Below, piece by piece: positions 10,440 through 20,488 of a stretch of DNA of 64,000 bases. The notes under the pieces were generated by a model. The model was given only the letters and a program-made list of their open reading frames with translations. It made no database searches and was not told where the DNA came from. The DNA lies in contig BSBK01008836.1 of the NCBI GenBank assembly GCA_027943335.1, positions 1,365,001 through 1,429,000 on the forward strand. The letters are read 5' to 3'. Source of the DNA: Chamaecyparis obtusa. Lineage: Eukaryota; Streptophyta; Pinopsida; Cupressales; Cupressaceae. Position numbers and translations under genes: made by a program. Each line of letters starts with the position of its first letter. Position 1 is the first letter of the stretch.

Positions 10440-12815
10440 GTCCCAAGATATGACTCTATACATCTAACCTGGACCTAAGTCTGACTCTCACCATCATGTG
10501 GTGGTGGTGGTGGTGGAGATGTTGTTGTTTCTCTATCTGGTACCACATCAGATCTACCTACCCTCTCAGAGTAGAGTGGTTCTCTCTATGCTGCAGGGAC
10601 AACTGCTATATATAATCCATGACAATAGGCCGCTCATGCCGCCTCTCTATGGATCTTTGCAGTGTTAGCCTGTGTTGCCCTCTCTCACCAATCTATCTCA
10701 GCTTGTGCATCTACTAGTTTCTGATCTCACACAACAATTGTAATCTTGAGCTACTAGATCTCAATCTCCAAAACCTGCACTCTAGCCCTGAGATCCTCCC
10801 CTCCTCTCTCTGCAAGCTAGTCCTATCCTACATCCACTTGTCGGTGAACTAATCTCACTGCATCTTCCTCCTCATCATTGGAAACCCATCTCCATGATCA
10901 TCTTTGGCCACCTAATCTTGATCCCTGTCCTCTCTCCCTCACCCTCCCTCCCCCATCTCCCCCATCCCTGTCACTCCCATCATCACCCTATGCTGGAGGT
11001 TGTGCATTAGGAACTATAAATTGTGGAAATGGCTATCTCTGCCACTCTGCCCTATAGGCTGCATTCACACCTGCATCTACCATATCAAGAAGGTAATCCC
11101 ATCACTCCCTACGTATACCTACCATCTCCTGTGTTGCCTGCTAGTAGTCCAGCATCAGCAGCCATCCCTAGCATGGGCATATGTGGTCATCTTTGTGGGT
11201 ACCCTCTGCTGCCATCCAAACTGCCTCTAGACTTGAGTGATCACAAATCTCTCCACTATCTCAAAATGGTGGCCTAATAGTGGCCGGCTACATAACATAT
11301 ACCCCAATTCCTGCTCTTAGTCGCTCCACTAGTCACAGGCCCTGTATGGTCTCCACTCAAAAGATGCAAGCTTGTCTAAGAGCCTCCTATAGTATGTGAG
11401 GTCTCTACTATGAGGCTGGCTAATGAATCCCATGTATCTATATATGTAGGGGCATCTCTGCTCCCTAGGCTGCACATGTCGGCACACAACAATGATGTGC
11501 TCCCATGCCCATACTTGTGCTAGAACAACACTGCATGCCCATGTCTTGCTATCCTTGTAGACTATCTCATGGAGCTTGTGGTACATATCAGCTAGGATAG
11601 CTAGGCCCCATGCCATCCGTCGAAGATGTGCTATCAAATCAGCAACCAATCTACCCTAGCCCAATGGGAACCCTCTCTAGCTCCTGTCAGTGATAAGGGC
11701 CTGTGCAACTATCGAGCACACTATGCATGGAACTAGGTAATCATGACCAAACTCCTCCATCAAATGGTCCCAACTAAGGTGTATATCAATGATGGTGACA
11801 TCTTGGAGCATGTCTTGGATGGCTTGTCACCCCTCAGTCTAATCTTGATCATAATATACTTGTGTCAACAGAAAAACCATGTCATTTTCTATCATATGGA
11901 AACTTTACATATATGCACATTTAGAAACATGATTATACTCACTAGATCACCATGGCTAGATATCCGAAGGATTAGATAGACATCCTCTAGGGTGATCATC
12001 ACCTCTCTCATTGGTAGATGAAAGGTGTTGTACTCACTATGCCACCTCTTAGCAAACGCTGTCAGTAATCCGTGATCTTCTTGAATATGGGGCATATCTA
12101 GTAGAAACCCAAATCCCATGCTGATCAGGTCATCTCTACCAAGAGTATCTAGATCTCTGACACAACATAGTTCGGTCACTCTCAGGGCTCTGATAATCAG
12201 TGCTAGGAAAGTCTCCTACAAGCCATAACCCAAAAGTAGATGTCAGAACATATCATGATGGATGTCTAAAATCAGTACACAAAATCTTAAATGCAAAAAA
12301 ATGTCTAGACCCATGTCATTTTGCTCAAATTAACATTGTGTGATATTTCTTATTACACTAGTGCGATACTATTTTTGGATATTGTATCATGTGATAATTT
12401 CCTCAATAGTAGTGCGATACTCTTTTCATGTACTATAGATCATAAAAGATCGCATGATGTTTCGTCCAGTATCGTGTGATACTAGATTGAACACCTGTGC
12501 GATACTTTGTGGACCCGTAAACTATCACACGATAAAAAGTATCAAGGTGTGCAATAATTTCAAAATGTTGTATGAACTTTTGCATCAATAAAATTTGAAA
12601 TATTAAAAAATAATCAAACACATTTTAAAATGCCATAAATAGCTCATAAATGACTTAATAGGCGAGTTTTTCTGAAAACTTACCGGGGCACCATATCGAG
12701 GAGGCCAGTTGTGCAACCGACCACACTCAAATCGATGTGTGTGGATTGGAATCACTACTTGATGGGCCATAATCTCTCTCTGAGCTCTCAAAATTCTCAA
12801 TATCATAAAAGACAA
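10440..12815 (-). pseudogene. Antisense plant mobile domain (PMD) gene relic carried by element 1
   Basis: PMD proteins (the family of plant MAIN/MAIL1 and of many transposon-borne copies) are known from plant transposons and as host genes. Read on the minus strand: a first exon-like block near 12,780-12,690 ends RLHNWPPRYGAPV at a GTAAG-like donor. A second block (12,200-11,930) has LLTAFAKRWHSEYNTFHL and VMITLEDVYLIL, the family signature. A third (11,760-11,290) has MAWGLAILADMYHKLHE and LAQVWAWEHI, matching the WAWE block. A low-complexity Gly/Arg-rich and possibly coiled C-terminus runs on to about 10,440. Stops and missing joins show it is broken. The orientation is opposite to element 1. 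Tat-lineage elements are known to carry extra antisense genes. Confidence 0.75.
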
Positions 12816-13060
12816 ATGAATCTGAAAATGACCTTTTTACCCCTTATATAGCATTTTGACTTTTTGACCCAATTTTCAAAACATCTCAGAATTTTGCAAA
12901 AATTGCACCCTTGGCTAATTTTGATGTCCTGGATCCATTTTTGGGATCAAAATTGAAATCTAAGTTTATCTTGATAGTCAAAATCACATTTCAAAATTTA
13001 TCCTTCTTCTGCACAGTTGGCTGACCATTTGAGGCTTGATCCTTCGCTCTTCGCTGGGGC

Positions 13061-14233
13061 TGTTGGCATTAAGCAGAATTGCCACTAGTGACAACACTTA
13101 TTTGCATTCTGGATACAAACCGAGCAGATAGTGCAAACCGAGCAGACAGTGCAAATCAAGCAGACAGTGCAAACCAAGCAGACAGTGCAAACCGAGCAGA
13201 CAGTGCAAACCGAGGAGACAGTGCAAACCGAGGAGACAGTGCAAACCGAGCAGACAGTGCAAACTGAGGAGATAGTGCAAACCGAGCAGACAGTGGAAAC
13301 CGAGCAGACAGTGGAAACCGAGAAAGTTAGTACAAACCGAACAGTGTAAACCGAGTAACATCATGTCTACCGAGTCACCAGTATTTACCGAGTTCAAAAC
13401 CTACCGAGTGATCAGTATGAACCGTGCCTTCACTTCTACCGAGTGCATGACGATGCCGAGTAATGCAGTGGACGCCGAGTATCAGAAAGTCACCGAGTTA
13501 GTCTGCAGGAACCGTGTAACCATACTTGGGCCGACTTAGTAGCACTTATGTTTATTTGTCAAGCCGACTGTGTAATTTTAATTGTAATTAATTGTTTAAG
13601 ACTTGTATATAAACAATGTTGTAAAAATGTCAAGATGTATGAAGTAGAATATATGTGAAAGAGAAAGAAAGGTAGAGATAAGCGAATTACAGAAGGCTTC
13701 AGAAGTATAAGGTATAGCAAAGACAAATTCATCACAGAAGGTGATCAGTACATCAGTGAATCTCAATCAGCAATCCAGTTGCAAAACAAGAGATCTACTA
13801 TTTCATCCTAACAGGTGAACCAGTACTAAATCCTTTAACCGGGTAGACTTAACAGTCTTTGTAAAATCTCTTTACCGAGTGCATACTTCATTGTATGTTT
13901 TGTAAATCCTTTAACAGGGTGGATTTAGCAATCCTTATTACTCCTAATAGGGCAGATCATCAGAAGTGATCAAATTGTAAGCCTTAACCGGCCAACTTTA
14001 TTCTGCAGTATTAAAGCTTTGTGGGTTTCATCCCCACCCTAGTTTTACTTTCTTTTGGAAGGTTTCTGGGTAACCAAATCTATGTGTCATTATTGTGAAT
14101 GCTTTTAAGTTTCATGCTTTCTGTATGCAAAGGTTAAAAGGTAAATTACATGTTAAAATTGTAAGAAAATTTGGAGTTACTGATTCACCCCTCCCCTCTC
14201 AGTAACTCGGTTAATTCCTGAATATTTCCAACA
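13061..14233 (+). repeat. Element 4 5' LTR
   Basis: The LTR is 1,173 bp and starts TGTTGGCATTAAGC, ending TTCCAACA. It matches 19,348-20,483 along its whole length apart from the tandem array at its start. The word CCGAG recurs many times between 13,120 and 13,500 and again near 13,875. A likely transcription start zone lies after about 13,600 (CTTGTATATAAACAATG, a TATA-like box at about 13,606). Confidence 0.95.
13117..13334 (+). repeat. 18-bp tandem array in 5' LTR of element 4
   Basis: About 12 copies of an 18-base unit, GCAAACCGAGCAGACAGT with small variants, lie in U3. Because 18 is a multiple of three, all frames stay open and give false Gln/Thr or Ala/Asp/Ser-rich reading frames. These are not genes. 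The 3' LTR has about two fewer copies. Confidence 0.95.
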
Positions 14234-14235
14234 AT

Positions 14236-14250
14236 TGGTATCAGAGTAGC
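14236..14250 (+). promoter_or_regulatory. Element 4 primer binding site (tRNA-iMet type)
   Basis: TGGTATCAGAGTAGC starts two bases after the LTR end. The first 11-12 bases match the standard plant initiator-tRNA-Met complementary site used by Ty1/copia elements. Confidence 0.92.
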
Positions 14251-14299
14251 ATTGGTTCTCAAGATAAAGCTTAACTAGCTTGAGCAAAGATCCAGGACA

Positions 14300-15493
14300 A
14301 TGGAGGTATTCAAACTGAACAAGGTGATTGAAAATGAAAAGCTAGATCTGGAAATGGCCATAGCTAAACTCAAAGAAGCAAAAGAACATCTTTCCCAATC
14401 TCTAAGAAGAAGGAAGGAACTTGCAAATCAGATGAATGATCAGAATTACATTGAAGAAAAGATTGAAGATCTTCTTCCCTCAAATAACTCAGATGAAGCA
14501 AACAATGCTGTCAAAGAACTCCTAGAAAAGAATGGGTCTCTGCAGGAAGAAGTGAGAAAATTGAAAAGAGAACAAGAGCTACACTCTACAAGATTCTGTG
14601 AGATCTTGGAATAGAGAAACAAGTTGAAAGATGAATTAGATGGAAGAAACATTGAAGTCCAAAATAAAACCCTTCAGCTAGAAAACCTAATTGATCAGAT
14701 CTCTCATACAAATGAAGAAATTCTGAATCTAAGATCAGAAATAGAAAGCACAAGAGAAGAACTAAGATCTGAAAAGGAAATCAATCTAAGATTGGTGGAT
14801 GACCTAAATGCTGAAAAACAAATCAATGAAGGAATGCTGAAAAGTCAAGAAGACTTGAATCAGCTGTATGAGCGAAATCTTCATAGGCAAAAAGGAAAAG
14901 CAGGACTTGGATACAAAGGAGAAGGCGAATCCTCTAAGCAAGGTACTCAAAGAAATCAAAAACCTACTTGTAATCATTGTGGTAAAATAGGACATACTTC
15001 AAATAAATGTTGGAACAATGAAAAAGCAGAATTCAATGGAAAATGTTACAGCTGCAATCAACCTGGTCACAAAGCAAATGAATGCAGGGAAAAACCTAGA
15101 TTCAGAGGCAATTGTCACAAGTGCAACAAACAAGGTCACAAGGCATCCGAGTGCAGATCCAAGACATTTAATCCAGCAGAACAAATTGTGAAAGCAATGT
15201 TTGGATGGGACTACAACACCTGGTGTAGATGTCATTACTGTGGAGAATATGGACACATTGGCATGAATTGCATAAAACATCATCTAAGGAAAAGAGATAC
15301 TACCGTAAGATGCTTCAAATGTACTAAACTCGGTCACATAGCCAGAAACTGCATGAATGCTAGTGAAGTTGAAGAAGGAAAGAAGAATGAAGCAACTAAG
15401 GTTAGGAAACAGGTGAGACAAAAATGGATTCCTAAAGCTACCGAGCAATCCAGTCCAAGTAATGGAATGGATGGCTCTACCGACTCAAACTAA
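14300..15493 (+). pseudogene. Element 4 gag with coiled coil and five CCHC zinc knuckles
   Basis: One frame of 397 sense codons is interrupted by a single TAG at 14,612-14,614. The ATG at 14,300 is the first in frame after the primer site. Residues 1-190 are strongly heptad-like, rich in Leu/Glu/Lys (coiled coil), with no clear copia capsid landmark that I recognise. From about residue 210 there are five CX2CX4HX4C knuckles: CNHCGKIGHTSNKC, CYSCNQPGHKANEC, CHKCNKQGHKASEC, CHYCGEYGHIGMNC and CFKCTKLGHIARNC. These would bind the element's RNA. Most copia Gags have one knuckle, and several in a row are seen in some plant copia groups. The frame closes at 15,491 and no protease follows. Confidence 0.85.
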
Positions 15494-15607
15494 ATTTCCA
15501 AGGAAGCACTGGAACTGTATTCTCATAGACCAATTTCAAGCAGTTCCAGAACTGAAAGTAAAGGAAAGATCTAAATCAGCATGCAAGATGCAGTGAGATC
15601 ATAGGGA

Positions 15608-15720
15608 GGTCGGTATCAGTCTTCACCGAGCAAGGTCGGTATCAGTCTTCACCGAGCAAGGTCAGTATCAGTCTTCACCGAGCAAGGTCGGTACCCGTCT
15701 TTACCGAGCGAGGTCGGAGC
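15608..15720 (+). repeat. 26-bp tandem array between gag and ORF2 of element 4
   Basis: Four copies, starting at 15,608, 15,634, 15,660 and 15,686, with a broken fifth at 15,712. The unit begins GGTCGGTATCAGTCTTCACC and ends GAGCAA. It shares the ACCGAG word with the LTR array although the units differ. The rest of the 15,494-15,962 interval shows no coding signal. Confidence 0.92.
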
Positions 15721-15962
15721 AATATGAATTCTCGAGTTCACCGAGTTGCGAAGTCTTTTCCGAGCAATTAATTCTTAGTGGATGACAGTCTGTCAGAATT
15801 CATACCCTAATTTGAAATGAGCATTAATGACAGAGTTGTAAACAAAAAGCAAGTAATCGAACTCATTCTTCACCGCGAATCTTTAGCACTTTGGGAGCAG
15901 AAAATTTCAAGAGCAACCCGGTGATTCAATACTTTTGCGAAAGGAATTTTCTGTGAGCTACC

Positions 15963-18900
15963 ATGGCATCATCCAGCACTTTAGCGAAGAAAGGATCTGA
16001 TATGTTAGTCCAAGGGGAGTGGAAAGCACCAGATTTTAAGATCATGCTTGCAATTGCAGCAGCCCTAGATCCGAACGGAGCTCAATCTTAGATTCCTCCT
16101 AAGGTACTACTTATTAACGATATCCGCAATCATTTTAACTATTCAATTCATGAAATGGGGAACCTAGAAATAGATATTGTGCGTGAGGAACTATGTGTGG
16201 ATGGTATTCTGAAACCCGAGCACAAACATCTGGAAGATAAAGGTTTAGTTCACATTGCACATCTACCTCGAAACTTTCAAGATAAATGGGTTAGATATAT
16301 TCTCAGCCGTGTACATGATGGCAAGATTTGGCTTGAGAAACCTATTGAGATCACAAAGAAGATGATTCAACAAGTCACCGGTCTTCCCATGTTGAACAAA
16401 GCTAAAACTACCAAAACCCTAGGTCGGACGGAACTAGAGAAGAAAACCCTAGCCGAGTGGGACGGTAGAGGCATGAAAGTTAGCAGCATCACCGATATTG
16501 AACTGAAGTTTGGTACACACATTATTGCCCATAAGATTTACAGTTCTAGTCGACAGAACAGTGTCTCCTGTGAAGCTATTGACCTAGCATACAAAGTGGT
16601 CAAGAATAACTTGACATTTGACCTAGCAGACTTATTGTTAAAGCAGTTTAACAAAAACATGGAAAGCATTAAAACTTCCAAAAACAATCCATGTAAGTTT
16701 GGATCCTTGTTGGTCTGTTTATTCTTCTATGTTCAGAAATTCTTCCCTTCTAAAGGAAAAGTTGTATGGAGAAAAGATGTGCCAGTCCTCTATGAAATAA
16801 ATGAATACATCTCAGAAATGGGTGAAAACTTTGAAAGCATTATGGATAATTATTTTGAGTCTTTCAAAGAGAAAATGAATGACAGATTCCGGATTCCACA
16901 GAAGTTGGTGGAAGATTACAAAGATGACATTTGTTTTATGGTGGATTGTGATAATGTGTATATTCAAGCAGTTAAACCGAGGACTGTATATGTAAAACCT
17001 CTTCCTTATGAGGTAAATATTGATGAAACCAAGAATATCATTGAAGCCCTTCTTAATCAGCCTGTCAATCCCAAAGCTCCATATTTTGGAACATATGATG
17101 AAGCTAAGGTGAGAATTGAACTAAGCATAAAGCTTCCACAGGCGGTAAACAAAGGAAAGAAGAGGATAGCCAAAATGCAAATGATAACCGAGGACAAAGA
17201 AGAAAAAGATGAAAAAGAAGAGGAAAAGGATGAGAAAACAGAGGAACCAGAACCTGCAAAGAAGAAAGGAAAATTTTTCATCACTAAGGCACCTATGCCT
17301 CCCATTGCTGTGTTTACAAGGAGAAATACAAGAGGCAAGGCAGACAAGGCAGACAAGGCAGATAAAGACATAGTATTCAAAAGGCCTCCTCTAAACCTTC
17401 AAGAAAAGCTCAAACTCTTTAGAGATGGATCAGGATCTGGAGTAAGTAACATAAAATCCTTAAGATATGAAACCAGATCGGAAGCAGAACAGAAGGAAAT
17501 AGAAGATGCTGTTATTGAGAAGATGGGACAGTGGAAATACTCTCCTGAAGAAATTGCCCCACAGGTTCCAGCAGTTCTATTGAATCCAATAAAAATGAGA
17601 TGGAGCAATGCAAAGCAAACGGTGATAGACATATTTGATCAAAACCTGAGACAGTTGATGCCGAGCTTGAATAATGATGAAGTAAAGAAGGCATTAAAAG
17701 AAAATGAAAATAAGATGACATTGAAGTTCAATACTTGTTTGATTTTGATCAACAATATTGAATCAGTTGTGAAGGCTGCAAATGCCACATGGAAGAACAT
17801 ATACCACCTTCACCAACCGAGTATTGAAACTGTAATAATAAAAGATATTGAAGATGACAGTGATGAACAAGAAGAAGACACTGAGGTAGATGATACTATG
17901 AGGATAGCAACAGAAGTCATTGCATCCCTTCCTACCTCTCCAGTGAAAGTATCTACATCCAGCCCGGAGACACCTTCAAGCATGGTTGTGACAACTTCCA
18001 CATTTGTCCAATCATCCATAGCAACAACAGAAGCAGCTACCATTTCTTCCACCGAGCTGTAGTCTCCTACACCATCAAGTTTTCCAGCAGTAAGTTTTCC
18101 AATTTTTGAATCTTCAAGTGTAAATATTTTAAGTTCTCCAGTGGAAAGTATACCAGTATCTATAGCCAGCCCTACTTTATCTACTGTCACTACTACCAAA
18201 GCATTAAGTACAGATAAGCCTAAGGCTCTACCGAGTATAAAATTTTTGGGTAAAAATATAGTAGAGGATATAGACCTAGATGAAGAGATAGAGATTCCTA
18301 CATTAGATTTTGCAAATCTATCAGCGGACCAGATGCAAAATATAGGTGAGATCCTCCAAAGGAAAGCAAAACAAAAGAAGCTTAAAGAGGAGAGAGACAA
18401 GGAGTATCAAATCATCAAGGATGCTAAGGACATTTTGTCTGATGCATTAGGCATTAAAGTAGACTCCTCCTAGCATGTTTTGTTACAATTAGCAGAAGCA
18501 GTTGAGAAATACAATGAGGATTCATCCGGGACAGAAAAGTTAGTTGAAAGAGCCGAGAAGAGATTCAACAATAAAGTGCTTGAGCACATTGCTCAGCACA
18601 TAGCTATTAACCAAGTGGAATTGTCTTCAGTTTTGTCTAACATTGAATCTATCTACTCGAATGCTACCTCTCTTTTGGCCAGACTGTGCAATATTGCCGA
18701 GTTCACAAAGGATGTTAAGGATAAAATGAATAAAATGGATGAGGATATGAAGATTAGCATATAGAAGCTGCAACTTGAACCAAGTTCAAGCTCTGCTCAT
18801 CACATGAAAATTTCACACCTATCTAATATGCAGTCTGATCTACTGAAAGAAGACACAAGGATCCGGTCCACACTGCTAGACATCCAACACATGATCCTTC

Positions 18901-19115
18901 CCATCATGAATACAATGTATAAGCACATTGAACATTCCAAAACATTGATTCATGACAATCAATTCTCTATAGCAGATCACATGATTGAACTCTCTGCAGA
19001 AGTCCAAATTACTATACAAATATGTAAGATCCTGCAAGAAAGTTGGGACAGAACCCTGGCACTAATAATGAAGGTAGATTCTGATTTTCTATCAAATTTT
19101 GGATTCTCTCTGTAA
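15963..19115 (+). pseudogene. Element 4 ORF2, long protein of unknown function
   Basis: A single frame of 1,050 codons runs from the ATG at 15,963 (context ACCATGGC, good for a plant start) to TAA at 19,113. It is broken by four TAG codons at 16,089, 18,060, 18,471 and 18,762 and has no frameshift. Residues 1 to about 390 look globular. They include DKWVRYILSRVHDGKIWLEK, ITKKMIQQVTGLPM and a hydrophobic stretch FGSLLVCLFFYVQKFF. Then come Lys/Glu-rich low complexity (about 400-440), AlaAspLys repeats, a second alpha-rich part, a Ser/Thr/Pro-rich part (650-760) and helical C-terminal segments. The ITxxxI..VTGLP pattern vaguely recalls domains of plant retroelement accessory ORFs. No enzymatic motif is visible. 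Its place before the 3' LTR is where Sireviruses carry an envelope-like ORF, but homology is unproven. Confidence 0.75.
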
Positions 19116-19148
19116 ATAACTTGTATATGCACCTTTGGCATTATCGTC

Positions 19149-19347
19149 AAAAAGGGGGAGATATGTATAGAAGGAGAGATATGTATAGATTTGTATAAGA
19201 AACAGTTAGCACATTGAAAGGGGGAGACAATGTATAAAGCCCTATAACAAAGACAAATTTTGAAAAATCAAAATAAAACTCAGCATGATTCGTGTATATA
19301 AGTTTTGGCCAATAAGTGTTTTTGTCACTAATGCCAAAGGGGGAGAT
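19149..19347 (+). promoter_or_regulatory. Three polypurine tracts before the 3' LTR of element 4
   Basis: AAAAAGGGGGAGA at about 19,149, AAAGGGGGAGA at about 19,217 and AAAGGGGGAGA at about 19,335 lie within 200 bases, the last next to the LTR. Multiple polypurine tracts in this position are a known mark of Sireviruses (Ty1/copia). Plus-strand DNA synthesis primes at such tracts. Confidence 0.85.
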
Positions 19348-20483
19348 TGTTCGCATTAAGCAGAATTGCCACTAGTGACAACACTTATTTGCATTCTGGA
19401 TACAAACCAAGAGACAGTGCAAACCGAGCAGACAGTGCAAACCGAGCAGACAGTGCAAACCGAGCAGACAGTGCAAACCGAGGAGACAGTGCAAACCGAG
19501 CAGACAGTGCAAACCAAGGAGACAGTGCAAACCGAGCAGACAGTGCAAACTGAGAAGACAGTGGAAACCGAGCAAGTTAGTACAAACCGAACAGTGTAAA
19601 CTGAGTAACATCATGTCTACCGAGTCACCAGTATTTACCGAGTTCAAAACCTACCGAGTGATCAGTATGAACCGTGCCTTCACTTCTACCGAGTGCATGA
19701 CGATGCCGAGTAATGCAGTGGATGCTGAGTATCAGAAAGTCACCGAGTTAGTCTGCAGGAACCGTGTAACCATACTTGGGCCGACTTAGTAGCACTTATG
19801 TTTATTTGTCAAGCCGACTGTGTAATTGTAATTGTAATTAATTGTTTAAGACTTGTATATAAACAATGTTGTAAAAATGTCAAGATGTATGAAGTAGAAT
19901 ATATGTGAAAGAGAAAGAAAGGCAGAGATAAGCGAATTACAGAAGGCTTCAGAAGTATAAGGTACAGCAAAGACAAATTCATCACAGAAGGTGATCAGTA
20001 CATCAGTGAATCTCAATCAGCAATCCAGTTGCAAAATAAGAGATCTACTATTTCATCCTAACAGGTGAACCAGTACTAAATCCTTTAACCGGGTAGACTT
20101 AACAGTCTTTGTAAAATCTCTTTACCGAGTGCATACTTCATTGTATGTTTTGTAAATCCTTTAACAGGGTCGATTTAGCAATCCTTATTGCTCCTAACAG
20201 GGCAGATCATCAGAAGTGATCAAATTGTAAGCCTTAACCGGCCAAATTTATTCTACAGTATTAAAGCTTTGTGGGTTTCATCCCCACCCCAGTTTTACTT
20301 TCTTTTGGAAGGTTTCTGGGTAACCAAATCTATGTGTCATTATTGTGAATGCTTTTAAGTTTCATGCTTTCTGTATGAAAAGGTTAAAAGGTAAATTACA
20401 TATTAAAATTGTAAGAAAATTTGGAGTTACTGATTCACCCCTCCCCTCTCAGTAACTCGGTTAATTCTTGAATATTTCCAATA
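19348..20483 (+). repeat. Element 4 3' LTR
   Basis: The LTR is 1,136 bp and starts TGTTCGCATTAAGC. It ends TTCCAATA, where the canonical CA has become TA. It contains about 10 copies of the 18-bp unit (about 19,403-19,580). The roughly two missing units explain the 37-base length difference from the 5' LTR. The GGGGC duplication follows directly. Confidence 0.95.
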
Positions 20484-20488
20484 GGGGC

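Larger units (their letters stand above)
1712..13055 (+). mobile_element. Ty3/gypsy element 1, Tat-like, degenerate (continues at 20,489)
   Basis: The order is gag, retropepsin, G-patch-like spacer, RT, RNase H, second RNase H, integrase, non-coding 3' region, antisense PMD gene. A second, archaeal-type RNase H between the RT-linked RNase H and integrase is a hallmark of the Tat lineage. Gag and protease share one frame (1,812 to about 4,190). Pol is in a second frame (about 4,412 to 8,845). Apart from this one shift and a short disturbance near 2,404, damage is mostly nonsense codons, many of them TAG. The 3' region is interrupted at 13,055 by element 4 and resumes at 20,489. Neither LTR could be identified, so both ends are approximate. 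Confidence 0.85.
13061..20483 (+). mobile_element. Element 4: complete, pol-less LTR retrotransposon, Sirevirus-like
   Basis: The element is 7,423 bp and flanked by a perfect 5-bp duplication GGGGC (13,056-13,060 and 20,484-20,488). It has two long LTRs beginning TGTT, a tRNA-iMet type primer site, and three polypurine tracts before the 3' LTR. Inside are only two coding units in the sense direction: gag with five zinc knuckles, and a 1,050-codon frame of unknown function. No protease, integrase, RT or RNase H is present, so it must have used enzymes of another element. LTRs outside the tandem array differ at about 18 positions in roughly 960 (counted by eye, near 2%). It is inserted in the 3' region of element 1. 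Confidence 0.93.

Noticed and set aside
13079..13397. Gln/Thr-, Ala/Asp/Ser- and Leu/His/Cys-repeat proteins on both strands (also 19,347-19,647)
   Set aside because: They are translations of the 18-bp LTR array, which stays open in all frames because its unit is divisible by three. They lie in LTRs and have no start or stop logic of a gene.
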